From NCBI RefSeq assembly GCF_947255105.1, contig NZ_CAMYFP010000002.1, forward strand, positions 99,817 to 163,816: a stretch of DNA of 64,000 bases, in the 5' to 3' direction. Below, one piece after another: positions 52,808 through 62,408 of the stretch (its first letter is position 1; each line of letters starts with the position of its first letter). The stretch comes from an uncultured Campylobacter sp. Lineage in GTDB: Bacteria; Campylobacterota; Campylobacteria; Campylobacterales; Campylobacteraceae. The notes under the pieces were generated by a model. That model searched no databases and had not been told where the DNA came from. It saw nothing but the letters and a program-made list of their open reading frames with translations. The position numbers were made by a program, and so were the translations under genes.

Positions 52808-53395
52808 TTAGTTCTGATTTATGATATCTATCAATGTTTTATAAAATGGATTTTGGCTAGAGAGTGGTTTGTTTTGATTGAGTTCTAAAACGACGCCACC
52901 AAGGCTAACTCCTGCAAAAAGCCCACCCTTATCCACAAAGACATAGACATCTTTGCTAAAGGCATCAAGCACGCCGATATTTGCACTTGCTTTGCCAGCT
53001 GAGGCTGTTACATCGCCACCTAAAGTTAGCTTTGACTTTTTGATATCGCTTAGAAGTTTCTCACTCATGATAAAAAGCACCATAGCATTATCTTCATATC
53101 CTATCTGAAGTCCAATGCTTCCATTACTTATGGAGGCTTCATATGGGCTAAATTTGCCGTTATTGTTGATAAGAGCGATACCGTTACCTTTCATACCGCC
53201 CACTATAAAACCTACTTTTTTTACACTTGGAAAGATAAGAACTGCTTTGGCTTTGTTTGCTAGATTGCTAGCGCCGTTATACTCTTTCATAGTGCCAAGA
53301 TAGGCCTTTGCGCTTGATAAAAAGAGTTCATCATTTGCAAAAATGGTGCCAAAGCCAACTGACAAAATCACTATAAATTTAAAAACTCTGCTCAT
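52808..53395 (-). CDS. Exported SYLF/YSC84-domain protein
   Basis: About 195 residues with a signal peptide (MSRVFKFIVILSVGFGTIFA). The SYLF domain is evident in KAKAVLIFPSVKKVGFIVGG, SNGSIGLQIGYEDNAMVLFI and LGGDVTASAGKASAN, ending VDKGGLFAGVSLGGVVLE. Related domains bind lipids. Of two consecutive ATGs (53398, 53395) the second has better spacing from AGGAG. Confidence 0.85.
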   Translation of the reverse strand: MSRVFKFIVILSVGFGTIFANDELFLSSAKAYLGTMKEYNGASNLANKAKAVLIFPSVKKVGFIVGGMKGNGIALINNNGKFSPYEASISNGSIGLQIGYEDNAMVLFIMSEKLLSDIKKSKLTLGGDVTASAGKASANIGVLDAFSKDVYVFVDKGGLFAGVSLGGVVLELNQNKPLSSQNPFYKTLIDIINQN

Positions 53396-53403
53396 CATCT
53401 CTC

Positions 53404-54957
53404 CTACTTTGCATAATCCACAGCTCTAGTTTCACGGATGACATTGACCTTTATCTCGCCTGGATATTGAACCTTGTTTTGAATCTCTTCGGCTATCTCT
53501 TTTGCCACCAAAACTGCCTCATCATCGTTTATTAGTTTGGCATTTGCAATAACTCTTATCTCTTTGCCGGAGTTTATTGCATATGCTGATTTGATACCTT
53601 GCTTACTCATGGCAATCTCTTCGATATCGCTTACTCTTCTTAAAAATGCTTCAAGCACCTCTCGTCTAGCGCCCGGTCTTGCAGCACTAAGAGCATCAGC
53701 TGCACAAACTGCAGCGCACTCAATGCTTTTTATCTCCTCTTGACCATGATGTGCGTAGATGGCGTTGATGACAACTGGATGTTCTTTGTATCTTTTGCAA
53801 ATTTCAGCTCCAAGATCTACGTGACTTCCCTCATATTCGTGAGTTAAAGCCTTTCCTATATCGTGTAAAATACCTGCTCTTTTGGCAAGTGTCTCATCTC
53901 CGCCAAGATCTGCTGCTATGATACCTGCAAGATGTGTTACTTCAAGGCTATGAGCAAGAGCATTTTGTCCATAACTAGCTCTAAACTTAAGTCTTCCTAT
54001 GAGTTTTACTATCTCTGGATGCATATTTCTTATGCCAAGATCCATAAGAATGTTCTCTCCCTCTTCTAAAATACTTGCCTCAAACTCATCATAAACTTTT
54101 TTATAAATCTCTTCAATTCTTGCTGGTTGGATTCTTCCATCTTCTATAAGAAGCTCTATAACACGAGTTGCAATGGCTCTTCTGTAGAGATTAAAAGAGC
54201 TTAAAATTATGGCATTTGGCGTATCATCAATGATAATATCAACTCCAAGCACCATCTCAAGCGTCTTTATGTTTCTTCCCTCTTTGCCTATAATTCGCCC
54301 TTTAAGATCGTCATTTTTGATATTTACAACATTTATAAGTCTTTCAGCTGCAAACTCACCTGCATATCTTGAAGTTGCAATTGCCAAAATCATATTTGCT
54401 CTTTTTTTAGCCTCTCTTTTTGCCTCTTCTTCGTATTTACGCACAATATGAGCTATATCGCCACGAGCCTTTTCTTCGACCTTTTGTAGGACCTCTTGTT
54501 TGGCTTCTGCCTGTGTTAGTCCTGCTGCATGCTCTAAAATTTGAAGTGACTCTTCTAGCTTTTTTTCATATAACTTTTTTAAATTTAAGCTCTCTTGATA
54601 GAGCCCCTCAACTCTTTTTTTATCCTTTTCAAAAGAGAGCTGGTTGGCTTTTAAATCCTCTCTATCCAAAAGTAGAGCCTTCTCTTTTTTTGTGATGTTG
54701 TCAAATTTGGTGTCATACTCTCTTTGGAGTACTATGCCCTTGTCTTCATATCTTTTTTTGGCTTCAAACTCAGCCTCTTGCACTGAAATCTTAGCGTCTT
54801 TTAAGATACCTTCAGCTTCAAATTCAATAGCCTTTGCCTTTGCCTTTGCCTGCTCCAAAAAGACAGAGTAGTTTGCATCGTTGATTTTTTTATTGATAAG
54901 ATAACCAACTCCTGCGCCTAAAACCGCCGCCCCAAGTCCTATAAAAATTTCTATCAT
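53404..54957 (-). CDS. rny: Ribonuclease Y
   Basis: 517 residues: N-terminal membrane anchor (MIEIFIGLGAAVLGAGVGYL), a long coiled coil (about 30-190), KH domain with GRIIGKEGRNIKTLE, and HD domain with HSLEVTHLAGIIAADLGG, AGILHDIGKAL and YAHHGQEEI. It is the main mRNA-decay endonuclease in bacteria that have it, acting at the membrane. Its start lies 68 bases inside the preceding cyclo-ligase gene. Confidence 0.96.
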   Translation of the reverse strand: MIEIFIGLGAAVLGAGVGYLINKKINDANYSVFLEQAKAKAKAIEFEAEGILKDAKISVQEAEFEAKKRYEDKGIVLQREYDTKFDNITKKEKALLLDREDLKANQLSFEKDKKRVEGLYQESLNLKKLYEKKLEESLQILEHAAGLTQAEAKQEVLQKVEEKARGDIAHIVRKYEEEAKREAKKRANMILAIATSRYAGEFAAERLINVVNIKNDDLKGRIIGKEGRNIKTLEMVLGVDIIIDDTPNAIILSSFNLYRRAIATRVIELLIEDGRIQPARIEEIYKKVYDEFEASILEEGENILMDLGIRNMHPEIVKLIGRLKFRASYGQNALAHSLEVTHLAGIIAADLGGDETLAKRAGILHDIGKALTHEYEGSHVDLGAEICKRYKEHPVVINAIYAHHGQEEIKSIECAAVCAADALSAARPGARREVLEAFLRRVSDIEEIAMSKQGIKSAYAINSGKEIRVIANAKLINDDEAVLVAKEIAEEIQNKVQYPGEIKVNVIRETRAVDYAK

Positions 54958-55507
54958 TTTTTCCTCTTATAATATATTTTTTAGTAGGAGTTATGTAAAA
55001 GTCGCCTTTAATATCATGTTTTTGTGCAATAATTTGCTTTGAAATTAATGCTGTTGTTTGGACAAAAACTATCAAAGGTCTATAGTTTAGTTTGCTAAAA
55101 AAGCGGTCATAATACCCCTTTCCATGTCCAACTCTTGCCATAGTTCCATCAACTCCAACAACCGGAATAATAGCCATATCAATCCTCTTTTTTTGCTCAT
55201 TTTGATCTGGTGGTTGCATCACACCAAATTTTGCTTTCTCAAAAGGTCTTTTTAATTTTACCAACTTAAGATTAACATCTTGCATAAATGGAAGATAAAA
55301 ATTGGCTCTATTTTTTAGTTTGTTTATCAAATAGTAGCTGTTTGGCTCAAATTTAAGAGGCAGGTAGATCAAGATATTTTTAGCACCACTTTTTTTGATA
55401 ATGAAATTTAACTCATCAAAAATTTTATTTGATTTTGATTTTGCAAAAATTTTACTCTCTTTTAGTAGTCTTTTTTTTGCTATTTTTCTAAAACTATCTT
55501 TATCCAC
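54890..55507 (-). CDS. 5-formyltetrahydrofolate cyclo-ligase
   Basis: 205 residues from a GTG with AGG about 8 bases upstream. Family motifs are KNILIYLPLKFEPNSYYLIN, AIIPVVGVDGTMARVGHGKGYYDRF (shown in part; the GHGKGYYDRF loop binds ATP/substrate) and FVQTTALISK. It converts 5-formyl-THF to methenyl-THF. The last about 22 codons overlap the start of rny in another frame, giving an Arg/Gly-rich tail (TWGGGFRRRSWLSYQ) that is probably not part of the conserved fold. Confidence 0.9.
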   Translation of the reverse strand: MDKDSFRKIAKKRLLKESKIFAKSKSNKIFDELNFIIKKSGAKNILIYLPLKFEPNSYYLINKLKNRANFYLPFMQDVNLKLVKLKRPFEKAKFGVMQPPDQNEQKKRIDMAIIPVVGVDGTMARVGHGKGYYDRFFSKLNYRPLIVFVQTTALISKQIIAQKHDIKGDFYITPTKKYIIRGKNDRNFYRTWGGGFRRRSWLSYQ

Positions 55508-55543
55508 GTTGCACCTGTTAGCTAATTTTTAACTATATCTTTG

Positions 55544-55549
55544 TATAAT
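55544..55549 (+). promoter_or_regulatory. -10 element for the thioredoxin-like/ftsY/radA genes
   Basis: TATAAT in CTTTGTATAATCTTTGG, preceded by TTTG, a Campylobacter-like extended -10 context. AAGGAGAG follows at 55567-55574 and the ATG is at 55587. Confidence 0.6.
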
Positions 55550-55586
55550 CTTTGGAATTTTACTTAAGGAGAGCGTTACAAAGCCT

Positions 55587-56144
55587 ATGAGATATAGCTA
55601 CATCATTATAACACTTCTACTGCTTTTTTTTGTGACAGCTTGTGATAAAAAAGAGAAAAAAACCAAAGAAGACAATAGCTCTACGATAGAAAGTGAGGCA
55701 ATGCTTAGCGAGAACTTGGAAAGACCATTTTTTCTTACATTGAGCGACGGAACTATTTTAAATCTTCAAAAAAACAGAGATGACTACAGCATTGAGAGCG
55801 ATTTTGCAACACTTTTTGTCTTTTTTACAACTAAGTGCAAAGCCTGTTTGGTTGAAACTCCAATCTTAAATAATATAAGCTTTAAATTTCAAGATGATTT
55901 GCAAATAATAGGTGTAATGCTTGATGATATTGATGATAATAAAAGTGCAAAATTTATTGAGAAAAATAGTATTGCCTATCCTATAAGTAGAGGCGAACAA
56001 AACAAATTTTTACTAAGAACTATGGGCGAGATAGAAAATATTCCATATATGGTATTTTTCGATAAGAGTGGCAAGAGAAGAGCTTCTTATCTTGGAGTTA
56101 TTCCGCAAGAGATGTTAGAAAAAGAGTTATTGAGGTATTTTTGA
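55587..56144 (+). CDS. Thioredoxin-fold lipoprotein (TlpA-like, Cj1207c-type)
   Basis: 185 residues. Lipoprotein signal with Cys in FFVTACDKKE (about 19). The redox motif is FFTTKCKACLVETPIL (Cys-Lys-Ala-Cys, about 92-95) and the cis-proline segment is IENIPYMVFFDKSGKR. It probably reduces disulfides or supports cytochrome assembly at the periplasmic face. It overlaps ftsY by one base. The same neighbour order is known in C. jejuni. Confidence 0.88.
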   Translation: MRYSYIIITLLLLFFVTACDKKEKKTKEDNSSTIESEAMLSENLERPFFLTLSDGTILNLQKNRDDYSIESDFATLFVFFTTKCKACLVETPILNNISFKFQDDLQIIGVMLDDIDDNKSAKFIEKNSIAYPISRGEQNKFLLRTMGEIENIPYMVFFDKSGKRRASYLGVIPQEMLEKELLRYF

Positions 56145-57010
56145 TGTTGAGTTTTTTTAAAAGAGGGCTAGATAGGACAGTTGAAGTCATAAAAGGTGCC
56201 AACATAAAGCATGAGCCAGTTACAAAAGAGCTTTTAGAAGAGATGCTTTTGGAGGCGGATGTGGATTATGAGATAGTTGAGGAGATCATCTACTATCTTC
56301 CACCACGAGATATTGTAGATAGAGAGGATCTAACTAGAGTTATGAACTCTTATTTTATCTATGATAGAGCAAAAATTGATGATAAAAAGCCCTTTGTGGA
56401 GCTTATATTGGGCGTAAATGGTGCAGGCAAAACTACAACCATTGCAAAACTTGCAAATTTATATAAAGATCAGTCTAAAAAGGTGCTACTTGGAGCTTGT
56501 GATACCTTTAGAGCAGGAGCTATAGAACAGCTTAGGCAGTGGGCTTTTAGGCTAGATATCGACATAATCGCTACAGACCAAGGGCACGATCCATCAGCAG
56601 TTGCATATGACGCGATAAGTGCAGCAAGAGCAAGAGGGATAGACAATCTTTTGATAGATACAGCGGGTAGACTTCAAAATCAGCAAAATTTGGCAAATGA
56701 GCTATCAAAAATCATCAGAGTCTGCGACAAAGCGATGAGCGGTGCACCACATAGAAAGATATTGATACTTGATGGCACACAGGGCAACAATGCATTTTCA
56801 CAAGCAAAAGCATTTCATAAGATGGTAAATTTAGATGGAGTAATAATCACCAAGTTAGATGGCACACCAAAAGGTGGAGTGCTTTTTGGAGTGGCAAGAG
56901 AGCTGGAGCTTCCAATACTTTATGTTGGAGTTGGCGAGGGAATGGATGACTTGATAGAGTTTGATGCAAAAGCCTTTGTAAGCACAATAGTTGATGCGAT
57001 ATTTGGATAA
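56144..57010 (+). CDS. ftsY: Signal recognition particle receptor FtsY
   Basis: 288 residues from the ATG overlapping the preceding stop, with GAGG eight bases upstream. SRP GTPase motifs: G1 GVNGAGKTTTIAKLA (about 92-106), DTFRAGAIEQLRQW, DTAGRLQNQ, TKLDGTPKGG and GVGEGMDDLIEFD. The acidic A domain of E. coli FtsY is missing, as usual in this group. It docks ribosome-SRP complexes at the membrane. Confidence 0.97.
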   Translation: MLSFFKRGLDRTVEVIKGANIKHEPVTKELLEEMLLEADVDYEIVEEIIYYLPPRDIVDREDLTRVMNSYFIYDRAKIDDKKPFVELILGVNGAGKTTTIAKLANLYKDQSKKVLLGACDTFRAGAIEQLRQWAFRLDIDIIATDQGHDPSAVAYDAISAARARGIDNLLIDTAGRLQNQQNLANELSKIIRVCDKAMSGAPHRKILILDGTQGNNAFSQAKAFHKMVNLDGVIITKLDGTPKGGVLFGVARELELPILYVGVGEGMDDLIEFDAKAFVSTIVDAIFG

Positions 57011-57012
57011 AG

Positions 57013-58350
57013 ATGGCAAAAGAAAAAGTTGTTTATGAGTGTCAGCACTGTGGCAACCAACAGAGTAAATGGCTTGGTAAATGCCCAGATTGTGGAGCTT
57101 GGGATAGCTACATAAAGCTAAATAAAGAGCAGATGGAGTTTATAAAGAGTGTAAAAAGTGAAGTTAGTAAACCAGCCCTTGCACAAAGCATTGATGAGAT
57201 AAAAATAGAAGAGATAAGACGCACAACAACGCAAGATAAAGAGCTTGATATAGTTCTTGGCGGCGGAGTAGTTGAGGGCTCTTTGATACTTATTGGTGGA
57301 AGTCCTGGTATTGGCAAATCAACTCTACTTTTAAAGATAGCTTCAAATCTATCCAAAGATGCAAAGGTGCTTTATGTAAGTGGAGAAGAGAGCAAGAGCC
57401 AGATCAAGCTAAGAGCCGATAGGATAGAGGCAAAAGAGAAGAATTTATTTATTTTAACTGAGATTTTATTTCAAAATATTCAAGCTGAGATTGCAAAGAG
57501 TGAGTATAAATTTGTAGTCATTGACTCTATCCAAACTATCTACTCAGATGAGATAAACTCAAGTCCTGGCACAGTAACGCAGGTAAGAGAGATAACATTT
57601 GAGCTTATGCGTCTTGCAAAAAGTCAAAATATTACCATCTTTATCATAGGTCACATCACAAAAGAGGGCTCCATCGCTGGTCCTAGGATCTTGGAGCATA
57701 TGGTTGATGTTGTGCTCTATTTTGAGGGAGATAGTAGCAAAGAGCTAAGAGTTTTGAGAAGTTTTAAAAATCGCTTCGGCTCTACAAGCGAAGTTGGTAT
57801 CTTTGAGATGACAAAAAGGGGCCTCATTAGCGCAAATGACATTGGGAATAAATTTTTTACTAGAGGTGTTGCTGTAAGCGGAAGTGCTATAACTGTCATC
57901 ATGGAGGGAAGTAGGGCGCTTAGCATAGAGATACAGGCTTTGGTTTCGCAAAGTAGCTATCCAAAGAGAAGCTCAACTGGCTATGATAGAAACAGACTTG
58001 ATATGATTTTGGCTTTGCTAGAGCGAAAAATTGGGCTAAATTTAAGCGGTTTTGATGTTTTTGTAAATGTTATTGGTGGAGTTAAGATTACAGAGACGGC
58101 GGCTGATTTGGCGGTAGTTGCTGCCATAATTTCAAGTTTTAAAAATCGTCCTGTTAGCAAAGATAGTGTCTTTATAGGCGAAGTTAGTCTAAATGGAGAG
58201 ATACGCGATATTTTCAATATTGACGCTCGCATAAAAGAGGCAAATATGCAGAAATTTAAAAACGCCATCATTCCATCAAAACCATCAATAAAGACAGATA
58301 TCAAGCTTTTTTTGGCAAGTGAAATTTCACAAATAATTGAGTGGATGTAG
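57013..58350 (+). CDS. radA: DNA repair protein RadA
   Basis: 445 residues. N-terminal zinc finger CQHCGNQQSKWLGKCPDCGAW, Walker A GGSPGIGKST (about 94-103), the RadA-specific KNRFGSTSEVGIFEM, and a C-terminal Lon-like domain (NVIGGVKITETAADLAVVAA). It promotes branch migration during recombination. It starts two bases after ftsY. Confidence 0.97.
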   Translation: MAKEKVVYECQHCGNQQSKWLGKCPDCGAWDSYIKLNKEQMEFIKSVKSEVSKPALAQSIDEIKIEEIRRTTTQDKELDIVLGGGVVEGSLILIGGSPGIGKSTLLLKIASNLSKDAKVLYVSGEESKSQIKLRADRIEAKEKNLFILTEILFQNIQAEIAKSEYKFVVIDSIQTIYSDEINSSPGTVTQVREITFELMRLAKSQNITIFIIGHITKEGSIAGPRILEHMVDVVLYFEGDSSKELRVLRSFKNRFGSTSEVGIFEMTKRGLISANDIGNKFFTRGVAVSGSAITVIMEGSRALSIEIQALVSQSSYPKRSSTGYDRNRLDMILALLERKIGLNLSGFDVFVNVIGGVKITETAADLAVVAAIISSFKNRPVSKDSVFIGEVSLNGEIRDIFNIDARIKEANMQKFKNAIIPSKPSIKTDIKLFLASEISQIIEWM

Positions 58351-58442
58351 TGTTTAAATTTCTATTTGCCATTTTTATCAAAACTATAGAAAATTTAAGC
58401 TAAATTAGGCAATAATTAAACAATTTTATAAAAAGGAATCAA

Positions 58443-60182
58443 TTGAAAAGACTACTATTTATACTTTTTCTTCCCGTTTTTGCAATTGCTGCTGGCGATC
58501 CAACGGTTGCTCAGATGAATGCAAAAACCTTTGGGTTATTGACTCTTTTACCGCCGGTTGTCGCAATCGGACTTGCTTTTTTAACTAAAGATGTTATTTT
58601 GTCACTTTTCATAGGAGCATTTACAGGTAGTTATATGTTGGCACTTACTACAAACAACTGGTATAGCGCCTTTGTATCTGGTTTTGCAGGATTTATCAAA
58701 AAAGCGGTCAACTCTTTGGGCGATCCTGGAAATGCTGGAATAGTTTTGCAAGTGCTTTGTATAGGTGGCGTTGTCGCACTCATAACCAAATCTGGCGGCA
58801 CAAAAGCTATAGCTCAGTGGCTTAGTAAAAAGGCAAAATCATACAAAAGTTCTCAGTTTTCAACGTGGATTATGGGACTTATAATCTTTTTTGATGACTA
58901 TGCAAACTCACTTATAGTTGGTCCAATCATGAGACCTGTTATTGATAAATTTAGAGTTAGCCGAGAAAAACTTGCCTTTATCATGGACTCAACAGCAGCG
59001 CCAATTACAGGTATTGCTATCATCTCTACATGGATAGGACTAGAGATTTCAGTTATCAAAAGTGGTTATGGACTTATTCCTAATGACTACTATCAATTTT
59101 TATCACTTGATCCTCAAAATGTCAATGCTTTTGGGATATTTTTAGAGACAATTCCATATAGATTTTACAATATCTTTATGCTGCTTTTTGTAATTATGAC
59201 TATTTTTATGGGGCGTGAGTTTGGGCCAATGTATAAGGCCGAAAAACTTGCAAGAGAGGGCAAGAGATTTTACACACAAGAGGCCGAAAGCGAGATAGCC
59301 AACTTGGAGGATAAGCTTTTAGAGCCAAAAGAGTCAGTAAAACCAGAGGCAATAAATGCCTTAGTTCCGCTTTTTGTCTTGATAATTGGCTCATTTATAG
59401 GCTTTTATTATAGTGGTCTTGCAGAGCTTGATCCAGATATAGTAGCGATAATCAACAAAGAGCCACTTTCGTTTTTTGCTCTAAGAGAGACTTTTGGAGC
59501 AGCAGATGCCTCTATAGTGTTATTTCAAGCAGCACTTGCCTCTGCAATAGTTGCCATTATCCTTGGAGTTTATAAAAAGATATTTAAGGTTAGAGAGGCG
59601 ATAGTTATCTGGACTCATGGATGGCGTATCATGATAGTTACTGTTATTATTTTGGTCTCTGCATGGACACTTTCAAGCACCATAAAAGAGCTTGGCACAT
59701 CGGTTTATCTAGTAGAAGTTTTTTCAAATACAATCTCATATATCATTTTGCCAGCGCTCATCTTCATACTTGCCTCTATCATCTCATTTTCAACAGGCAC
59801 TAGTTATGGAACTATGGGAATACTTATGCCACTAGTCATTCCTTTGGCTGTTGCTGTTGGAGTAAATTCAGGTAAATTTGTAACTCCAGATGAGCTTCAT
59901 TGTTTTATGGTAATTTGTATTTCAGGAGTTTTGACAGGTGCGATTTTTGGAGATCACTGTAGCCCAATCTCAGATACAACGATACTTTCATCTATGGGAA
60001 GTGGTTGCAATCACATCTCTCACGTCCAAACTCAGATACCATATGCGCTTAGTATTTGCGTTATAAGTCTATTTTTTGGCTATATTCCTGTAACTCTTGG
60101 GCTTAATATCTGGGTTACATTGCTATTTGGAGTTGGTATGAGTGCCTTAATGCTTAGGGTTTTTGGTAAAAAAGTTGATTAA
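58443..60182 (+). CDS. NhaC-family Na+/H+ antiporter
   Basis: 579 residues from a TTG eight bases after AAGGA. A cleavable-signal-like start (MKRLLFILFLPVFAIAAG) precedes about twelve membrane segments. Conserved stretches are FFDDYANSLIVGPIMRPVID, DSTAAPITGIAIISTWIG and GDHCSPISDTTILSSMGSGC, shared by NhaC and related carriers. A charged cytoplasmic loop lies at about 265-300. The exchanged ion or substrate (Na+, or an organic acid or amine) cannot be fixed from sequence. Confidence 0.85.
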   Translation: MKRLLFILFLPVFAIAAGDPTVAQMNAKTFGLLTLLPPVVAIGLAFLTKDVILSLFIGAFTGSYMLALTTNNWYSAFVSGFAGFIKKAVNSLGDPGNAGIVLQVLCIGGVVALITKSGGTKAIAQWLSKKAKSYKSSQFSTWIMGLIIFFDDYANSLIVGPIMRPVIDKFRVSREKLAFIMDSTAAPITGIAIISTWIGLEISVIKSGYGLIPNDYYQFLSLDPQNVNAFGIFLETIPYRFYNIFMLLFVIMTIFMGREFGPMYKAEKLAREGKRFYTQEAESEIANLEDKLLEPKESVKPEAINALVPLFVLIIGSFIGFYYSGLAELDPDIVAIINKEPLSFFALRETFGAADASIVLFQAALASAIVAIILGVYKKIFKVREAIVIWTHGWRIMIVTVIILVSAWTLSSTIKELGTSVYLVEVFSNTISYIILPALIFILASIISFSTGTSYGTMGILMPLVIPLAVAVGVNSGKFVTPDELHCFMVICISGVLTGAIFGDHCSPISDTTILSSMGSGCNHISHVQTQIPYALSICVISLFFGYIPVTLGLNIWVTLLFGVGMSALMLRVFGKKVD

Positions 60183-60192
60183 AAGGTGAATT

Positions 60193-61257
60193 ATGGTAGT
60201 TGATTATGATATTTTAAAGTTAAACAATGACAAGTTTATAGCTATTGTCAATGCACTTGGAGAAAAGATAGCAAACAATACTCTTACTTTTTTTGATACA
60301 CAAACTTTCTATAGAAAGATAGCTCAGTATAGCGCTCATCAATTCTCACAAGAGAAGATTTTTTTGGATAATTCTCAAATTTGTGATGAGTTTAAAGATG
60401 AGTTTAAAAAGGCTCAAGATGGCTTTTTAAATGAGTTAAGTAGGCTTTGTCAAGAGAGTAGTGAAGAGCTTTTTAACTCTGTGGAGCTTTTGAATTTTTT
60501 AATTTACTGGCTAGATACTCACATCATCAAAAGAACTACACTTTTGTTTGAGCAGGTAAAGCTCATCAAAAACGAGCAACTCTCGCCAAAAGATGCCTAT
60601 ATAAAAGCCAAAGATAACTTTAAAGAGCTCTCTTTAGTTAGAGTTATCAACTCAATGATTGATGTTGTTTTTGATAAAAGCAGAGAGTTAAGGTCAAAAA
60701 ATGACTATCTTGAGAGCCTTCTCATAAAAAGAGATGAGGAGCTTAACTATCTTAAAGATAAGTATCGTGACTCTTTCTCTATCGATCCAATAACAGGGCT
60801 TAAAAATAGAGGCGAAGCACTTAAATATGCAAAAACTATGCTAGAGAAGACAAAAAAAGAGATGTTATATGCTGTTATGATCAAATTTGATGAGTATAAA
60901 GAGCTTTTAAGCAGTCATGGCATAAGCACTGCCAAAGACTCTCTTGCAAAAATTGCCGATATTTTCCAGCTAAATTTAAGAAGCGATGATAGAATTTTTG
61001 CACTAAATGCTGGTGAGTTTTTGCTTATCTGCGTTAGTCCAAGCCAGGCTGGAGTTATCAACGCTATCAATAGACTAATTGCCAAAGTTGAAGAAAATAG
61101 CGAGCTAAACTTATTAACTAGCAAAGATAAAAATACTATCAACACTATAGTTGTAAATTGTGCCAACATAACAGAGCCAAGGGAGATTATGATAGCTCTT
61201 GATGAGCGTGCAAAAGCTATGGAAGTTGATAAAAATAGCAGCAATATCTATATTTAG
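60193..61257 (+). CDS. GGDEF-like protein with degenerate active site
   Basis: 354 residues. The N-terminal half is helical (about 1-190, with EKIANNTLTFFDTQTFYRKI and LIYWLDTHIIKRTTLLFEQV) and resembles no family known to me. The C-terminal half has the diguanylate cyclase outline (DPITGLKNRGEALKYAK, then DRIFALNAGEFLLIC), but the GG(D/E)EF site reads NAGEF and the metal/substrate residues are altered. It is probably inactive as a cyclase and may bind nucleotide or act as a scaffold. It ends at the last base before the convergent gene. Confidence 0.75.
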   Translation: MVVDYDILKLNNDKFIAIVNALGEKIANNTLTFFDTQTFYRKIAQYSAHQFSQEKIFLDNSQICDEFKDEFKKAQDGFLNELSRLCQESSEELFNSVELLNFLIYWLDTHIIKRTTLLFEQVKLIKNEQLSPKDAYIKAKDNFKELSLVRVINSMIDVVFDKSRELRSKNDYLESLLIKRDEELNYLKDKYRDSFSIDPITGLKNRGEALKYAKTMLEKTKKEMLYAVMIKFDEYKELLSSHGISTAKDSLAKIADIFQLNLRSDDRIFALNAGEFLLICVSPSQAGVINAINRLIAKVEENSELNLLTSKDKNTINTIVVNCANITEPREIMIALDERAKAMEVDKNSSNIYI

Positions 61258-62295
61258 CTAGACTAACAAAATCTCTAAGCTGTGATTTTTAAGGCTTTTT
61301 GGCGTTTTGTTTTCTGCTAATAACAAAAACTCACTAAACGTTAGTAGGTAAAAGCCATCTATCTGCCTGCCTGCCAACTTTAGAATTTGAGCCATGTTGT
61401 CGTTTAAAAGATCAAATATCCGTCTATTGTTGATGAGTAAAAAGTCAGCCCCACTATCAAAGGCGTCAAACAAAACTGCTCCAGCCATCTGCAAAGCTAG
61501 TGTTTTGTCGCACTCTTGGATACTTTTTGGTATCTCAAGAGCTTGATTTTCAAAGCAAACCACCTTAGCGTCTATCTTTCTAACAAGTTTTTCAACAGCC
61601 AAATCGTCATAAATTGCGATATTAAATTTGGCAAAATTATTTATAAATTTATTCTTATCAAAACTCTCAATGTATAAATTGCTATCCTCAAAAGGCTCAT
61701 CTTTTGCAACCTCTTTGCCAAAATAGCCCTGCAAAAACTCCACGCTTCTACTTAGCCCAAAATAGTCTCTAAACTCCAGTCCAGCCACATAGTAGCCAAG
61801 CTCATTTTTTATAAGTTCTCTTAACTCATCACTCAAATTTAGACCTTTATCAAGCAGATGTTTTGTAAAGACAAAGGCACTATTGCCTATAAAATCATCT
61901 TTGAATTTATAAATTGGACTATTATAAAAAAGAGGCATAAGTTTTTTATAAACATCAATTTCGCCCCTAAACTCCTCAAATGGCAAAAAGGCTCTCATAA
62001 AATCATCGCTATCTATCTTTAGATCTTTTATCGCTCTTTTATCTTGCAACGAAGAGATAACAAGCTCTTTGCCAAAGCGCCCAACAACCTCTTCTAAACT
62101 CTCTTCTAGCGAAGTTAGATAGCCATTTATCATGACAAACTCCACACCTTCAAATTCAAAATAGGGGTCGTTTTTTTTGATGTCATCTAACAGCTCTTTT
62201 AGTGAAGAAAAGTTTAAATTTGAGTAGAAGTATGGTTTGTGATAGCTTAGAAGATCGATTTTGATATCAAATCTAAAGAGTCTTATCTCTAACAT
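61258..62295 (-). CDS. Conserved epsilonproteobacterial protein, possibly HdrB C-terminal/DUF5644-related
   Basis: 345 residues, no signal peptide or membrane helix. The N-terminal part (MLEIRLFRFDIKIDLLSYHK) begins like electron-transfer adaptor proteins that carry a ferredoxin-like domain. The C-terminal part has KVVCFENQALEIPKSIQECD and AVLFDAFDSGADFLLINNRR, which suggests a CCG-type (HdrB-like) Rossmann arrangement with few cysteines. I recall similar proteins being annotated DUF5644/HdrB-C in Campylobacter, but I could not verify this. No function proposed. Confidence 0.5.
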   Translation of the reverse strand: MLEIRLFRFDIKIDLLSYHKPYFYSNLNFSSLKELLDDIKKNDPYFEFEGVEFVMINGYLTSLEESLEEVVGRFGKELVISSLQDKRAIKDLKIDSDDFMRAFLPFEEFRGEIDVYKKLMPLFYNSPIYKFKDDFIGNSAFVFTKHLLDKGLNLSDELRELIKNELGYYVAGLEFRDYFGLSRSVEFLQGYFGKEVAKDEPFEDSNLYIESFDKNKFINNFAKFNIAIYDDLAVEKLVRKIDAKVVCFENQALEIPKSIQECDKTLALQMAGAVLFDAFDSGADFLLINNRRIFDLLNDNMAQILKLAGRQIDGFYLLTFSEFLLLAENKTPKSLKNHSLEILLV

Positions 62296-62408
62296 TTTTA
62301 TCCTTTTTTGTTTGATTATACATTAAAATTACTTAGAAAATTTTTCAAGCGCTGTTTAAACCTAAATTTAATAAAATAGAGCTTTTTTAGTAACAAATAA
62401 GGATTATT

